Part shown: positions 1-12,134 of the stretch, one piece after another
How positions within the stretch are numbered: the first letter of the stretch is position 1
Layout of the letters: each line of letters opens with the position of its first letter
Assembly: GCA_958298945.1 (NCBI GenBank)
Contig: OY282609.1
Location: 62,840,220-62,904,219 of the forward strand
Length of the DNA: 64,000 nt
Direction: 5' to 3'
Source: Atherix ibis
Lineage: Eukaryota; Arthropoda; Insecta; Diptera; Athericidae
Notes under the pieces: generated by a model
What the model saw: the letters and a program-made list of their open reading frames with translations, nothing else
The model's database searches: none
Told to the model about the DNA's origin: nothing
Program-made: the position numbers and the translations under genes

Positions 1-176
1 TGTACGATATGTTACTGACTAGAAATTTTGGAACTCAATTAAGCCCATCAACTTCAGTCAAACTAAAGGATTGAGAATAATAATTCGTAAAATTACCGAT
101 GCTCCCTTTTATAATCACAATATTGCTATTCATTGTGAACTGTAAGTCCTTAGATATCTGTAAAATTAAAAGAAAA
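1..176. repeat. Dispersed repeat, copy 1 (left edge)
   Basis: This stretch is a diverged copy of the sequence at 23287-23425. Shared landmarks in the same order are CTCAA-TAAGCC, a TCAAA block, AAAATT-CCGATG followed by a C/T-rich CCTTTT, TATTCAT-GTGA and AAGT. The phrase GATATCTGTAAAATTAA at its end recurs near 24113-24130, on the far side of the mariner inserted in copy 2. No reading frame or terminal structure is visible, and the left end lies outside the window. I cannot name the family. Confidence 0.5.
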
Positions 177-2368
177 GATCACAATCAAATTCTTAACCTC
201 TTAAAATTAATTGATTTTTAAAAGGTAAGGAATTGAATTTTTCTTACCTCTATCAGTTAGTCAAATAAAACTTCAATTTTTGATATTTTATTTTATTGGC
301 AATAACTTAATATGAAATGATCAATTATTAGGGAAATAGAAATCGAATTGTAGGTTAGATGCGGTCAGTATTCTGTTCAAAATTATAGCTATGCATTGAG
401 CACAATGTCCTTTGAACAAGTAACTGATTTCGTTTTCCCTATTTAACACAAACTGAATTATACTTGAATTTGGTTAAAATCAGTAACGATTCTCTTGGTC
501 ATAAAAATGATTATAAAATTTCGTATTTAAGAAATTACTCTACACTTTTCTACATAAATGCACTGGATTGATTCAGTAAAGACGAAATTGTAATGAGATT
601 CAGTAAAGGTGGAAAGTTCTCTCAAAATTCAGTGGGAGCTGAATAGAATATCTGTGTGATTGTGCACTGTTCAAGAAAACCCATCGAGTTGTGTGAAATT
701 GAAAGACACCCCCAAGCAATTTAAATTTAATCAGACTATAAACATTTTTTATATTTATGGTACATACGAGGACGGGTTGTATTTCAGAAGGATGTAAATT
801 AAAATGGTGTAGGTTATTATGTTTTTGTTCTTTGAATACTTTTGCGCTTGTCTTTTATGAAAAGAATGGCCAGTGACGAGCGATCATCATAAAAGCTATG
901 ATAGTGACCATGATTTATAAAAGATGATGACAATTTTGGAACAGATTATATGATCTATTATTAGTTAGTAAGAAGCACATTCTATCTATAAAAAAATCCA
1001 CAGAAACAAAATGCAGATCCATTCGATTTTACACTAGAACCTTGATTTTATTTAAGCGAAATTCTTTTTCATCTAAAATTTATCCATGAAATATTGCCTA
1101 TGAAAATCAGATCTTTGGAGAATATCTAGCTAGTACTCGTATTTTAAGATAAGCGAGGACGATTTGTTCTTGAACTACGAGTAGACCAGAGAGACTAATG
1201 AAATAGAATAGTAAAAGTTCACCTGAAGTTCATTGCAGGTCTGTCTGTTTCGATCGTTTCAAGAAAACTCTGTCTTAATTTTCTGTGTATGAATGAACAG
1301 AGAACCAGCACTGTTTCGCGTGATTGATGGTTCATATGAATTTTTGCTTACACAGCACGTAATCGACTATCTCGCCAATAGCCAGTGGCCAATGGTTACT
1401 TGCTAGTTTCAATTCAGCGTTGAAGATTTAGTGTACAGTGTCTGGTTCCCAGAGAAGCGACTGTCTGATCTCACAATTCCCTTCAATTTAATATTTTTTC
1501 CATAACCGAAAGCTCGGTACGCATGCATGCAAAACGTTCTATTGGGGAGGCACTGTTACTCTCCTACCTTTCCATGGATTTTCTTCGATTAGGGTCCATA
1601 TATGAGTTTATAATTTATTTTTTTCTCTTTCATTTTTAAATAAAAGCCCCAGATTGGCTCATTTCGACATAGTTGGGTTATTTTCGATTTCGATTCAATA
1701 TTTTTTCCTTACTGAACTGATTCTCAACTGGACAACTAAGAGGACCTAATCGACCAGACGACTTGATCTCCCTTATTGTTTTTTACTTTAATTTCTTATC
1801 CATTGAACATTTTCTTGGTATACCATCCCTCCCTCGATTTTCTTTTACTTCAATATTATTATTTATGATGGGTCATTATTTATTGAGATATTGTCGAGTC
1901 GAATGCAATTTCTAGCGCCCTGGGCATCTTGATATTTTTCAGTGCATGAGCGGTTGCTGTAATGCCGCTCTTGTTTTCCGTTTGTGCTTTTGGTATCTTC
2001 ACGTATAACAGAAATCCTTACTGGTAAGAAGTAAGCATGCAATCAAAGAAGTGGCCAGAGTTAAAATTTTATGTCCAACCGGGCTCAGATTCGAGCTGAC
2101 TTGCTTGATGCTGCCTTGAGCCTTCATACCAGTATATTATTGTAATCATGCGAGATAAGAGGGCCAGAAAATAGAAGAGTGACCAGGGCAAATGAGATCG
2201 AACGCCAAATGGACTTGTGGATTCCATCCCATTCACGCAACTAGCTGCTAGCACTTGCAAACGAAAGATGTTTAGCCGCCGAAATTTTGTTTTTATATTT
2301 TTTAATTTTTGTATGTCGCAGTAGTAGTACTAACACAGGGATATAAGCATCGGTTAGTATTGTTTTTG

Positions 2369-2449
2369 TTATTATTATTATTATTATAATTATTATTATT
2401 TTATTATTGCTGATATTGTTATTGCTATTGCTATTGCCGTTTATTGCTT
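2369..2449. repeat. ATT microsatellite passing into TATTGC repeat
   Basis: About forty bases of imperfect ATT trinucleotide repeat are followed by a short TATTGC hexamer array (GCTATTGCTATTGCCG). It is low complexity with no coding potential. Confidence 0.85.
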
Positions 2450-3458
2450 AAACAGTCTAAGGACTAAAAACGTTTTAGTAACTACTTACTTATGCAAAAA
2501 TGTTAAGTTTGTGATTTTTTTCTCTTCTACACTTCTCCTTGATTTTTTCTTCTTCTTACATTCATTTCTCGTAAGGGCGTTTTCTCCTTATAGAGGATTT
2601 GGATGGATGGATAGCTTTTATGCCAGATTTGAGATTTAGATATTTCATTTGCTCACATTTTTGCAAAATGTGCATTTTTCGCTTGTGCTATTTACATCTT
2701 GAGAAGGCTATTGAATCCACATACATTTATATTTATAAGCATTCCAGGCTTTTAGGTCTAAAGTTTTTATTTTTGAAAATAAAATGAACATTAAAAAACC
2801 AGACATGCTAAATAAAGGGCATTTAGTTCAGAATTTTTTTTTGCAATTTGATGTTTTTATTTTCTTTTTACCAAATTGCATAAGTTATGAATTTTGAATA
2901 AGGTGTAATGCATTTTGAATGCGTTGCGCAAATAATATTGCGTTTTACTGACTTATTCTATAGCGAATAAATATGATAAATTTTCTTGATTATATTAAAA
3001 AGGCATTTATATCTAAAAATTATTGTTTTTTTAAATTTTCATCCAAAAAAAAATTTTTTTTTCGTTAACTCTTTAGGTAAATTTTTTCCTTAAAAATAAA
3101 TTTACCTTATTTATTTTTAAATAAATTTACTGTAAAAATTCTTAAAATAATAAGTTTGGTATAGTTGATAGAATAACTATAAGTAGATTTTGATTATTGC
3201 TTATTTTGTCAATAAATCCTTCCCATCAACAAACAAATATTACGAGTGGAAATAATTTCATTTTGGACATAAAAGAAAGGAAAGGTTTTTCACACTTCAT
3301 GAAAAACGATTTTCTAAATATATTTAATTTACCAATATACCCAAAATAATCTTATTTTATATTTTATATACTGATATACACGTATATATTGTATATACTC
3401 GTACCTATCAGTCATGCACATATTCATATACATTCCCAAAAGCTGAAATTTTAATTTG

Positions 3459-3485
<27 letters not shown>
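3459..3485. repeat. T27 homopolymer
   Basis: An uninterrupted run of 27 T. It could be the 3' tail of a minus-strand retroposon, but the flank to its right shows no recognisable LINE or SINE sequence, so it is annotated only as a homopolymer. Confidence 0.9.
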
Positions 3486-3489
<4 letters not shown>

Positions 3490-6400
3490 CTTAATTTTAA
3501 TCGATTAAAGGAGATAGATTATAATAAATTTTATCTGTAATACGATGTCACCTTAAGAATAATCTTACATGCATAATATGATTTGCATAATTGTATTTTT
3601 AAAGAATTCAGTGACTAACATTTCTCGCGGCTACCCTTTTTCTCAAGATCAAAAAATTCACTTTGTGATAATTTTTTATTATTGATTGCCCAAAAAAAAA
3701 AATGCTAATTTGATTGATTATACAAAGAGCTGGCAAGTTTATGTAAAACGAATCGAAAAGATCAACTTTCTTTATAAGACAACGCTTTAAGCGGTAATTT
3801 TTCATAAATTCACTATAACAATCTACTGTACTGATTCAAAATATTCTGATCTCCTTAATTTTCATACTTTTTGCCGATTTAATATTTTCAGTTTTACGAT
3901 TTATTTAATCTGGAGATGTAACATGAAAACGAAATTTCGTACCAGCAAAATGTTTGAATATATTTTCTTAGTCGATATACTTTATGACAAATTGATAACG
4001 TGGTATCTGGAACGCCAACAATGCATGATAAGTCAATAATTAATTTAAAAAAAAAAATAATAAAATAAACAACCCTTAATAATACACCATCTTAAAGTTA
4101 CGATTAAAAAGAATTTTTTCCTAAAAAAATCATTCAAAATCAGTTCAAAATGTAAAAATGTTCTCATAGTTTTTTTTTTAATTTTATTATGTAGCACTAA
4201 AATTGTGCATTCAATTAATTACAAATATTTTCGGTAAGTATTTTTTACCCTTTAAGTTATTAAATTGCTTACTCAAAGAAAGATTATATTTCAAAAGAAA
4301 AACAAGATTATAAAAATTTAAAATTAACAATTAAATTTAATTTTTATGACAAGCAAGTTAGGTAGGTTGATCAGAGTTGGTAGGTAAGTAAAAGGTAAAA
4401 ATTGTCTTTAAGAGTATATGAATATGATTTGAAAAGATGTGGGAAAAAATTATAAGAGAAAAAAATTATAATGAAAAGTAGATTAACTCCATTCCGATAT
4501 ACCGAAAGAATGTCAGTTTTGAGATACCATCCTCCTCCTGTCGCGTTATGAATGATATACAAACTCGGAACTGTTTAACCGGCAATCACAAGAAATATTT
4601 CTGACTGACTTTTTAGATTGATTGAAATGAGTACGAAGTGGACATGAACTTCAGGTGTACGGATTTAAAATGAAAACCTAATATTATAGGCACCATTTAC
4701 GAGTATATTATATGATATGTTCACCATTTATTTATATGTTAAAGCATATTTATATTGTAAATACATATGTACACATGTATATACCCTTATATATGCATAC
4801 GTACATACGTTTTTGGTAGACAGAAACTGTATGAATATTATATTGAAGTTCTTCCATTTTCCAATTTAACTTCATCTGCGGAGTTTTGGATGGACGTACG
4901 AGTACGTAAGCTATAATTTATCTTTAATACATGTGTAAATATACATTTATAATAAGAAAATATAAATAAAAAATTAATTGTTTACACCAAAAAAAAAACA
5001 TTTTTGGTATGATTCATTTAAATGAATGAATTTACTTTGTTATATTATATCGTTATTAATAGCTTTCTTTCTAAATATTTCTTAAATTATAAAAAAAATA
5101 CGTACATATTTTAAATATGTCTTAAGCAATTAAATTCATTTCTGCTATTTCACTAGTTAGATGAAATTTTTTTCAAGATTCAATTTTTGATAATAGATTA
5201 TTCTTCGGAATTTTTTTTTAATATCAAAAATTAAGTTAAATTGTCTAGGAATTTTTTATACCTCTCTTTAAATTATATATAAACTAAATTTATTTTAAAT
5301 ATAATATTTCTGAGTAACTTCAGTTCTTACGAATACAGTCATTTGGATGCTATCAAAAATACTAAAAAAATACTTTCAAACGAAAATAAAATAAAACGGA
5401 CTATGATCAGATGAAAAGCAAGCTGAGGAACTATTAAAATCTCTCTGTCCGACAAAAATTCGTACATGGTTGTGGCTGTGTGACAGGGGTATTGTCGTGG
5501 TATAGCATACAAGAGTCTATTACTTAGATTATGGAATAAAAGGATAGTCAATTAATCGCAAACTAAAGATTTAATATATTTAGAATTATAAAGTAAATAT
5601 AAAAGTTTACATTTCTAAACACGGAACAGAATTGCTTCAATACTTACTTTTCTGATTAAATTCTGATTATATATCAAAAAAATTAAATAGGATCATGGAA
5701 TCAATATTTATTCACTATTTTAAGTTGAAATAGTATATAATCATTGAGTTATAATATTATATATTAATACTCACTGATATTACTATAAAAATTCATAAAT
5801 TCAAAATTATATTCTTATAAATGATCTTTTAGTACACTTATCTTGGATTTTTACATATCTGAAAGTTGTACATTGATAGGTACAATTTTTCACTATGTGA
5901 AAATATGAAACCAATAAAACCCATCCGAAAGTAATCAGACCACCGTCATTAAAACGTCGTTTTGATCATTACTAATCGTTTGTTTACATTGAATGTTGAA
6001 TTTTTAAGTTTTTAACCACTTAGAGAAGTTGAAATCCAATAAAAATTAGTTGCATGATAGTCAACTATGACGTTTATTCAAATATATAATTTAATTTTAC
6101 ACTCAACTTACCTTAAAAACGAAATTCGACAATCTTTGGTAACCGCATAACTAAAACACTTCAAAATTAAAAAAAAATAAATTATATACACAATTATTCA
6201 CTAGTTTTACCTCATTTTTTATAATAAATTCACTTTAAAAACAATTTAAACCACGATATCAAAAAATAGAACTCACACGAACCGATTGTAGTCAGAACTA
6301 CAAATTGAAGTAAAAATAAGCTCTGCCCACTCAAATGTGGTTTTTAGTTCGGTAAGTAGAAAAATAGATGACAGACACAGCAGCTAAAAAAGATTTTTAT

Positions 6401-7746
6401 CAACTTTTTGATCCAAAGTATTTGTATTAAATTATAATAATTTTTTAAAGTAAAATGATAGTTATTTTTCAATTAAAAAATATTTAATATACATATAAAA
6501 CAATAGGGTGCATAGCTTAATTTTAAGTTAATAGATGGTTAAGGGTTGGTAAATGAGGTTTTTGGTTCATTGCAATTCCACGAGATTTTTTGGCTTCAAT
6601 TAAACTTGTATACATATAGGGCGATTGTATATGACTTGAAGGTCAAAAATATGAGTATATCATCATATATCAATGAATCTCTTGCAATTCTAAAGTGCTT
6701 CTTTTCTTATTGTTTTTTTGTACACTAGCAACATAAATATGTACACATATGATTTACCATTTCAATGCAAATATAAACATGGAATTTTATATTTAACATT
6801 GATATCTGAATAGCCTTAATGTAGAAATGAATTGTTCAAATTAATAATTGGTAAATCAAATGTTCCACCCTCTATGTATGTACATATGTACTTTTACATA
6901 TATTTGTGAACATGCTCATATTGATATTCATCTCTAATTTTGCTGAAAGATCTTCAATTACAAATAATTTTTGTTATTTAAACTGACTTCTTATCTTATA
7001 TTTTTGGTTCAAGCTATACCATAGTGTAGTTAATTTACTGATAGACATTTTTATTATGAATTTTTCTCTTCTTTTTAATAATCAGTTATAAGATAATAAA
7101 TTTGTCGAACATTAGAATTAAAATATATCCCAAAATCGGTATTTTACGTCGTCTCTAAATAGAAGTTAGATGGTTTATATATTGTAGTTTATTGATTATT
7201 GACACATATAAAATTAAGATTCTTAATAGTAATGTATGTGGAGTAAAGATATTCATCCATGTAAGAAATAAACCATTCTTTGTTACTTTCTACGCAAAAC
7301 CGTTCCACAATTAATTTTAGTTTACGATTAATATGGAAAAATATGAAATGTTTATCAGAATGTAAACATTTAATTGCACACGTTAAACTCTATTTTTTTT
7401 ATCAGTTTCCTCTCATTTAATATCAGTTTAATATCAGTTACCTAAGGTAACTTATATAGTATCCGTCGTTATTCTATTTAATTCACCCCATATAAAATCT
7501 TCTCAAATTTAACTACTACTATTAATACGAAAGCAAATGCAAAAAATTTACTGAAAAAAAAATCTTCACAAAAACAAATTCTTTCAAGAAAATCAACAAA
7601 AATTATATTGCTTCACACTTGAAAAGTAGAAGACTCATGTTTGATACGGGTCTGAGAAAAGAATTTTTCATTGATAAAAAAAAAAACGAAGTAAACAAAT
7701 TAAAAAAGGAATAGAAAAGAGACGACAAATACCTGAATGATTTTAG

Positions 7747-7863
7747 CAACAACGTTTACAAAATCAGTTAAAGAAATATTGGTTACTGGTCGTAGCAGTA
7801 GTCGCCATATTCGTAATAGTAGTTTACGGCAGACAGAAATGTACCTGTGGTAAAGGCAACTAA
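7747..7863 (+). other. Coding-like hydrophobic frame, unidentified
   Basis: A 38-codon frame without an ATG, opening directly after TTTTAG and ending at TAA. It encodes a hydrophilic start, then about 17 hydrophobic residues (LLVVAVVAIFVIVVY), then a short basic/cysteine tail (GRQKCTCGKGN). This is the pattern of a single membrane-spanning segment. The hydrophobic part is built of GTN-type triplets, so it may equally be a cryptic trinucleotide repeat read in one frame. The acceptor-like AG has a weak pyrimidine tract. No family is recognised. I treat it as unproven. Confidence 0.15.
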
Positions 7864-8099
7864 AAAAACAATTTAAGTTTTAGTTAACAAAACTTGGAGG
7901 AGCTCTAAGAATAGAATTAGTTTGGTGGTAACATTTACAGCGCATGATATACATAGTTTCCAAAATAATAGAAAAAATATGAACAAAATTAAAAGAATTC
8001 GTAACCGTATTTTTTTCTGAATATTTTTCTTTATTTTTCTTCGTGTTTTTTCTCTCTTTACTTATTTTTTTACCGGCTTCTTATGAACATATTCGTATA

Positions 8100-8560
8100 T
8101 ACACAAAATGGTGTATAGTGTATAGTTGGTCGCTTGTGCTGTGCGTTCCCCAACACTGTTCGGTAGGTCAGACACAAAAATAAAATTAATAATTGTCCCC
8201 TCATCTCTTGCTTCTTGTATTCCGCAATGAATCGTTACGCCAAAGAGGAGGCTCGAAAACAGGGTTACAGGTAGTTCGACCAAGTTTCCAGTCAAGTCAA
8301 TTACAATCGGTGTTTAATGTTTGGGGAAATGTTGCCCGAAACAGAAACCGATGCTGTCAATGAGGATCGAATGCTAACCTCATACGAGATGCGACGTTAT
8401 CGCATGCTGTACCACGACCGATGATTAAGCTGAAGTTGGATACTATAGTGAGGCCTCAATCTGTGTCTAAACTCGTAGAGAGCCTACGGAAGCCATGGTC
8501 CATTTATCGATGCTAGAACTTGTATCGATTGTAGACATGTTAGTTGGGTAATACTCTTTA
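8100..8560. other. G+C-richer island with short frames on both strands
   Basis: Base composition rises clearly above the surrounding spacer. On the plus strand 8275-8424 is open for 49 codons, with an ATG at 8317 and a stretch (GEMLPETETDAVNEDRM) whose codons look used rather than random. On the minus strand 8295-8062 is open for 77 codons from an ATG. Both overlap, so at most one is likely real. Stops are AT-rich, so any GC-rich island gives longer chance frames. Alternatives are a conserved noncoding element or an old transposon scrap. Confidence 0.3.
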
Positions 8561-9630
8561 CTTTATATTAAATGAAAATATGTCTAATTTGCTTTTCAAT
8601 TTTTAAAGAAATATTTAGGAGTAATTAAAAATAAGTTGAATAAAAAATTATTCTTAGCTAAATTATGCAGGCACGATATAAACTCGATTACTCTTGTTTT
8701 AATTACTTATGTTAAATGGTGAATAATTATGTAAAATTAAGTTTATTTATTAAATAATTTTAATTAAATATGCATATTTTTTCATGTTTATTTATAATCT
8801 TTTCTGAAATTTGGTCTTTTCGTTAAATTTTTTATTTAAAGTTTCTCCAGAAATAATTCTAAGTATAATTCTCACTATAAACAGAGATAACAAAATTTAT
8901 TCTATAATTTAAAATTAAAAAAAAAATAAACTAAAAAAAAAAACAAATCAATTTGCTTCATGTCACATGCACATTATTTATATGATTATATCGTTTTCCG
9001 TTCCGGAAATGTTCAAAATTTTTTGTCCGTGTATAAATGATCATTTATATGGTATTGTGGTTAGTTTTTATAAAAATGGTACTGGTCAGATTTTATATAT
9101 TATCATAATTAAAATAGATGTTTTATAACACAAAACTATAAGAGATTACATATTCTTTTTAATTAATATATTTATATCAGATGATCTGATGAAATAAAGT
9201 TCATTAAATATTTTAAAAACACTTTTAAATCTTCATATAATTTACTCATAATTACTTTCTTTTAATCCTTCGCAAAATTTGTATGATAATGTAAATCACA
9301 GTTCTAATTTATAGCTACCTACGTTTATAGTTTTGTTCTTACTTATAATTGTAAATTTTTTAACAGCTGTCAGGTATTTATAACGTACACCAAATAAACA
9401 TTACTTATTTCCTTATTACTAACGTACTCGTAAGATAAACAAAAACAAATCATTTCAGTTTTGCAACATTTTCTGCACATTGAATAGGTTCATTTTGTTA
9501 AAGTTTTAAGCTTGCCACATCTGCGAATAAATGAATTCGTCTTTTAAGAGTACTTTAAGTTAAATGCAAAATTGAAAAACACTGCGAACTAAAACGAATG
9601 GTGGTGTAAAATGGTGGATTTTACATAAAT

Positions 9631-9915
9631 GTGTGTGGGATGCGAAAAATTGCATTCGTTTCGGGTTTTCACAAACGCAACTCTAATATGTTAATTACTT
9701 GCGCACATGCCTCCATCGACCATTGGTCCATCATTCATCGTCCAATGTCCTCAGATGCCCAGACTAAGGATGTTAAGATCTTTTTTGCCAACATTCCTTG
9801 GCTGCCATTTATTGCCATATTTGCTGTTGTAATCGTCGTTGACATTGGTGCGTTCTTCATCATCACCCGTTTTTTATCGTCTTCGTTTGATTATTTCCAT
9901 TTTTTTTTTAAATAA
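9631..9915 (+). CDS. Possible small hydrophobic protein, unidentified
   Basis: A 94-codon frame from an ATG at 9631 to a TAA inside AATAAATA, a polyadenylation-like sequence. Residues about 55-80 form a strongly hydrophobic stretch (PFIAIFAVVIVVDIGAFF) that could span a membrane. The rest is rich in His, Ser and Ile, with no motif I know. The patch is G+C-richer than its flanks and uses more GTC, ATC and GCC codons than the spacer. No signal peptide or neighbouring gene supports it. It could be a conserved noncoding island that happens to be open. Confidence 0.2.
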   Translation: MCGMRKIAFVSGFHKRNSNMLITCAHASIDHWSIIHRPMSSDAQTKDVKIFFANIPWLPFIAIFAVVIVVDIGAFFIITRFLSSSFDYFHFFFK

Positions 9916-10880
9916 ATATATTTGTTGTGGTCTTAAGATACACGCATTGATGCAATTTAACGCAAAAATAAATCTTACCACAATATTATTAATGCTTTGC
10001 ATTTCAAAATTGTATCGAATTCATGGTTGGCCTGTCACTCTAAACAACGAATAACTATCTTGGTGGGTAGTAAAATGTTCTAATTCATCGGTTGCTTTTA
10101 CAAACCTTCAATAATCGCGTTTAAGCTTAGACAAGTTGGAAGGTTTTAATTTATCATCAAGAAAAAACAACAACAAAAATTCAGAAGTAAAATGATTATT
10201 CAAAATATTGGAACTAAAAAAGCAAGAGTTTGCTCTGTTATTTTTATCTTTTCAAAGAATTAGTAAAATAAACTAGGTATACATGTTTTCAGACTTAATT
10301 TTAAAATCATATTCACAAATTATTTGGCAACAAAGTTGTAACCAAAAAAAACCTATTTTCTCTTTTAAAAATGTATTTGTAAATAATATACCTTTCCATA
10401 TACACAAATTAAAAAAAAAAATATTGAGCTGATACAAATGTTGATAGTGAGTCTGTGGAGAAAAATGTATCTATCAAGAAGAAAAAAAGAATAAATAAGG
10501 AAAATAAATTCTTTTAATGATAAATGATTAATGTCTGAGGCGTGTATTAAATGAAAAGAAATTCTTTTGCATTATTATTAAGAAAGACGACGAAGGTGTC
10601 TCCCGCAATAGATCGAGCGATAGCGAAAAGAGTAACGCAATCCTGCTACATTTTCAAAATGGAACATCGTATAACCGTATCTATATATATCAATATATAC
10701 ATATATTTATTGTATATATATATACATAGGTTCATATTCACATATAAGACTGTTAAGTATACTCGCAATATATACAACAATTCGTTAAAGTCACTCGTAT
10801 CTCGAATATCGTCTTGTTGAATAATTGAAATGCTTACTTGGAATGACTGAAACTGTTTATTCAGACCTATATATCTATAA

Positions 10881-10935
10881 TATCTACCTACCTAAAACTA
10901 CCTATCTACCTACTTACCATACTACCTACTATCTA
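10881..10935. repeat. CTAC/CTAT tetranucleotide microsatellite
   Basis: Imperfect array of CTAC, CTAT and CTTAC units, interrupted by AAAA. It has no coding potential. Confidence 0.8.
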
Positions 10936-12068
10936 GACTGGGCTTGAACCTGAACCTAAAGTTTCAAGTAGACAGCCCTGACAGCCACAGCAAATACAGC
11001 CGAAGCTTAAGCCTGGTTGCAACAACCAAAGTATAAACTATCCTCCAGAGTGCGAAACACATATGTGGGTGGCAGTTTGTTTAATGTTGTTGAATTTAAT
11101 ATTTATTATTATTCGTATTCGTTAGTTGGGATTAAGTTTTTAGTTTATTCCAAGTACAAAACAAAAATCACACTTATTTAGAAGAGAATATCAACCAAAA
11201 AGAACTGATTTATTTTGAAATTTATATGAGTAATATGAATATTTGTTGTATAATTTTGCACTTGGACTCCATTTTATATTTATTTTGGCTTCAGTTTTTT
11301 TTTTAAATTTACAGTTAAATCCTTTTCTTTTCATATCTCAAACATTTATATGAATTATATAAGTTATAATATAGAAATTGATATGTAAATAATATTTGAT
11401 TATCAATAAAATCATTTTTATAGATAATATGCAAACTACCAGTAATACGTAATTGAGCATATTAATTATTTTTTGAATTTGAACATGAAATTGAGCTCAA
11501 AAATCTTTTGCCGTTAACCTGCTACATCATTATGGAATCTTATTGTATATATCTGATAGATTATTTCAGGTGTAAGAATGTACTGAATCATCATATATTC
11601 TCCTATTATTACTAGAGTTACCCAGGGTAGCATGTTGATCGTATACACACATACGATATTCCCACCTCATCTTAAATCCCCTTTTACTACCTGGGCAAAA
11701 CATACTATTTGTGCTTCCGCCGACTAAGATTCACAAAATTGTATCCAAAATTCTTCAAAACCACATTTTATCCGTTCAAGAATAGTTCACAAAATGGAGA
11801 GGGAAGGTGAATGAATAAAAATATGTTAATGTTACATTTACTATTCGTTGTAAAACATGTCCTTCTATATTTCTTTCTCAACACTATTACGCAACACAAA
11901 GGTTTACATAAGCTGTGTGGTTCAAAAAAGCGTTCCAAGTCCGTTTGTATCCATTCATTCCAATCTGAAAGCCTTTGCAAAATTGTCAATCCTGCTTTCT
12001 ATGTGCGCGATTTCTACAATCCATCATGACTTTAATATTCCTTATATATTAAATGTCTCGTTACAAAA

Positions 12069-12134
12069 AATTCTAGAGATCAATAAGTAAATGAAGGATG
12101 AATTTTGTACATTTCCCTATTGATCTCTGGAATT
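12069..12134. repeat. 17-bp inverted repeat, 32-base loop
   Basis: Left arm 12069-12085 and right arm 12118-12134 pair at 16 of 17 positions (core AGAGATCAATA). The loop is AT-rich. The arms are short for a microRNA precursor and no transcript evidence is available. Confidence 0.7.

Larger units (their letters stand above)
177..7740. other. Gene-free AT-rich spacer
   Basis: No recognisable gene. It holds scattered A/T homopolymers, a G+C-richer patch around 2050-2270 with no identifiable product, microsatellite at 2369-2449, a T27 run at 3459-3485, and several splice-like motifs (one at 3076/3077). A block at 5920-6360 reads like a minus-strand 5' exon with a consensus donor, discussed as a finding. 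Short open frames here look like chance runs between AT-rich stops. Confidence 0.6.

Noticed and set aside
3459..3485. T27 run as the tail of a minus-strand LINE
   Set aside because: The sequence to its right shows no reverse-transcriptase motif or known 3' end.
12069..12134. Inverted repeat as a microRNA precursor
   Set aside because: The stem is only 17 bp with a 32-base loop, shorter than animal pre-miRNA stems.
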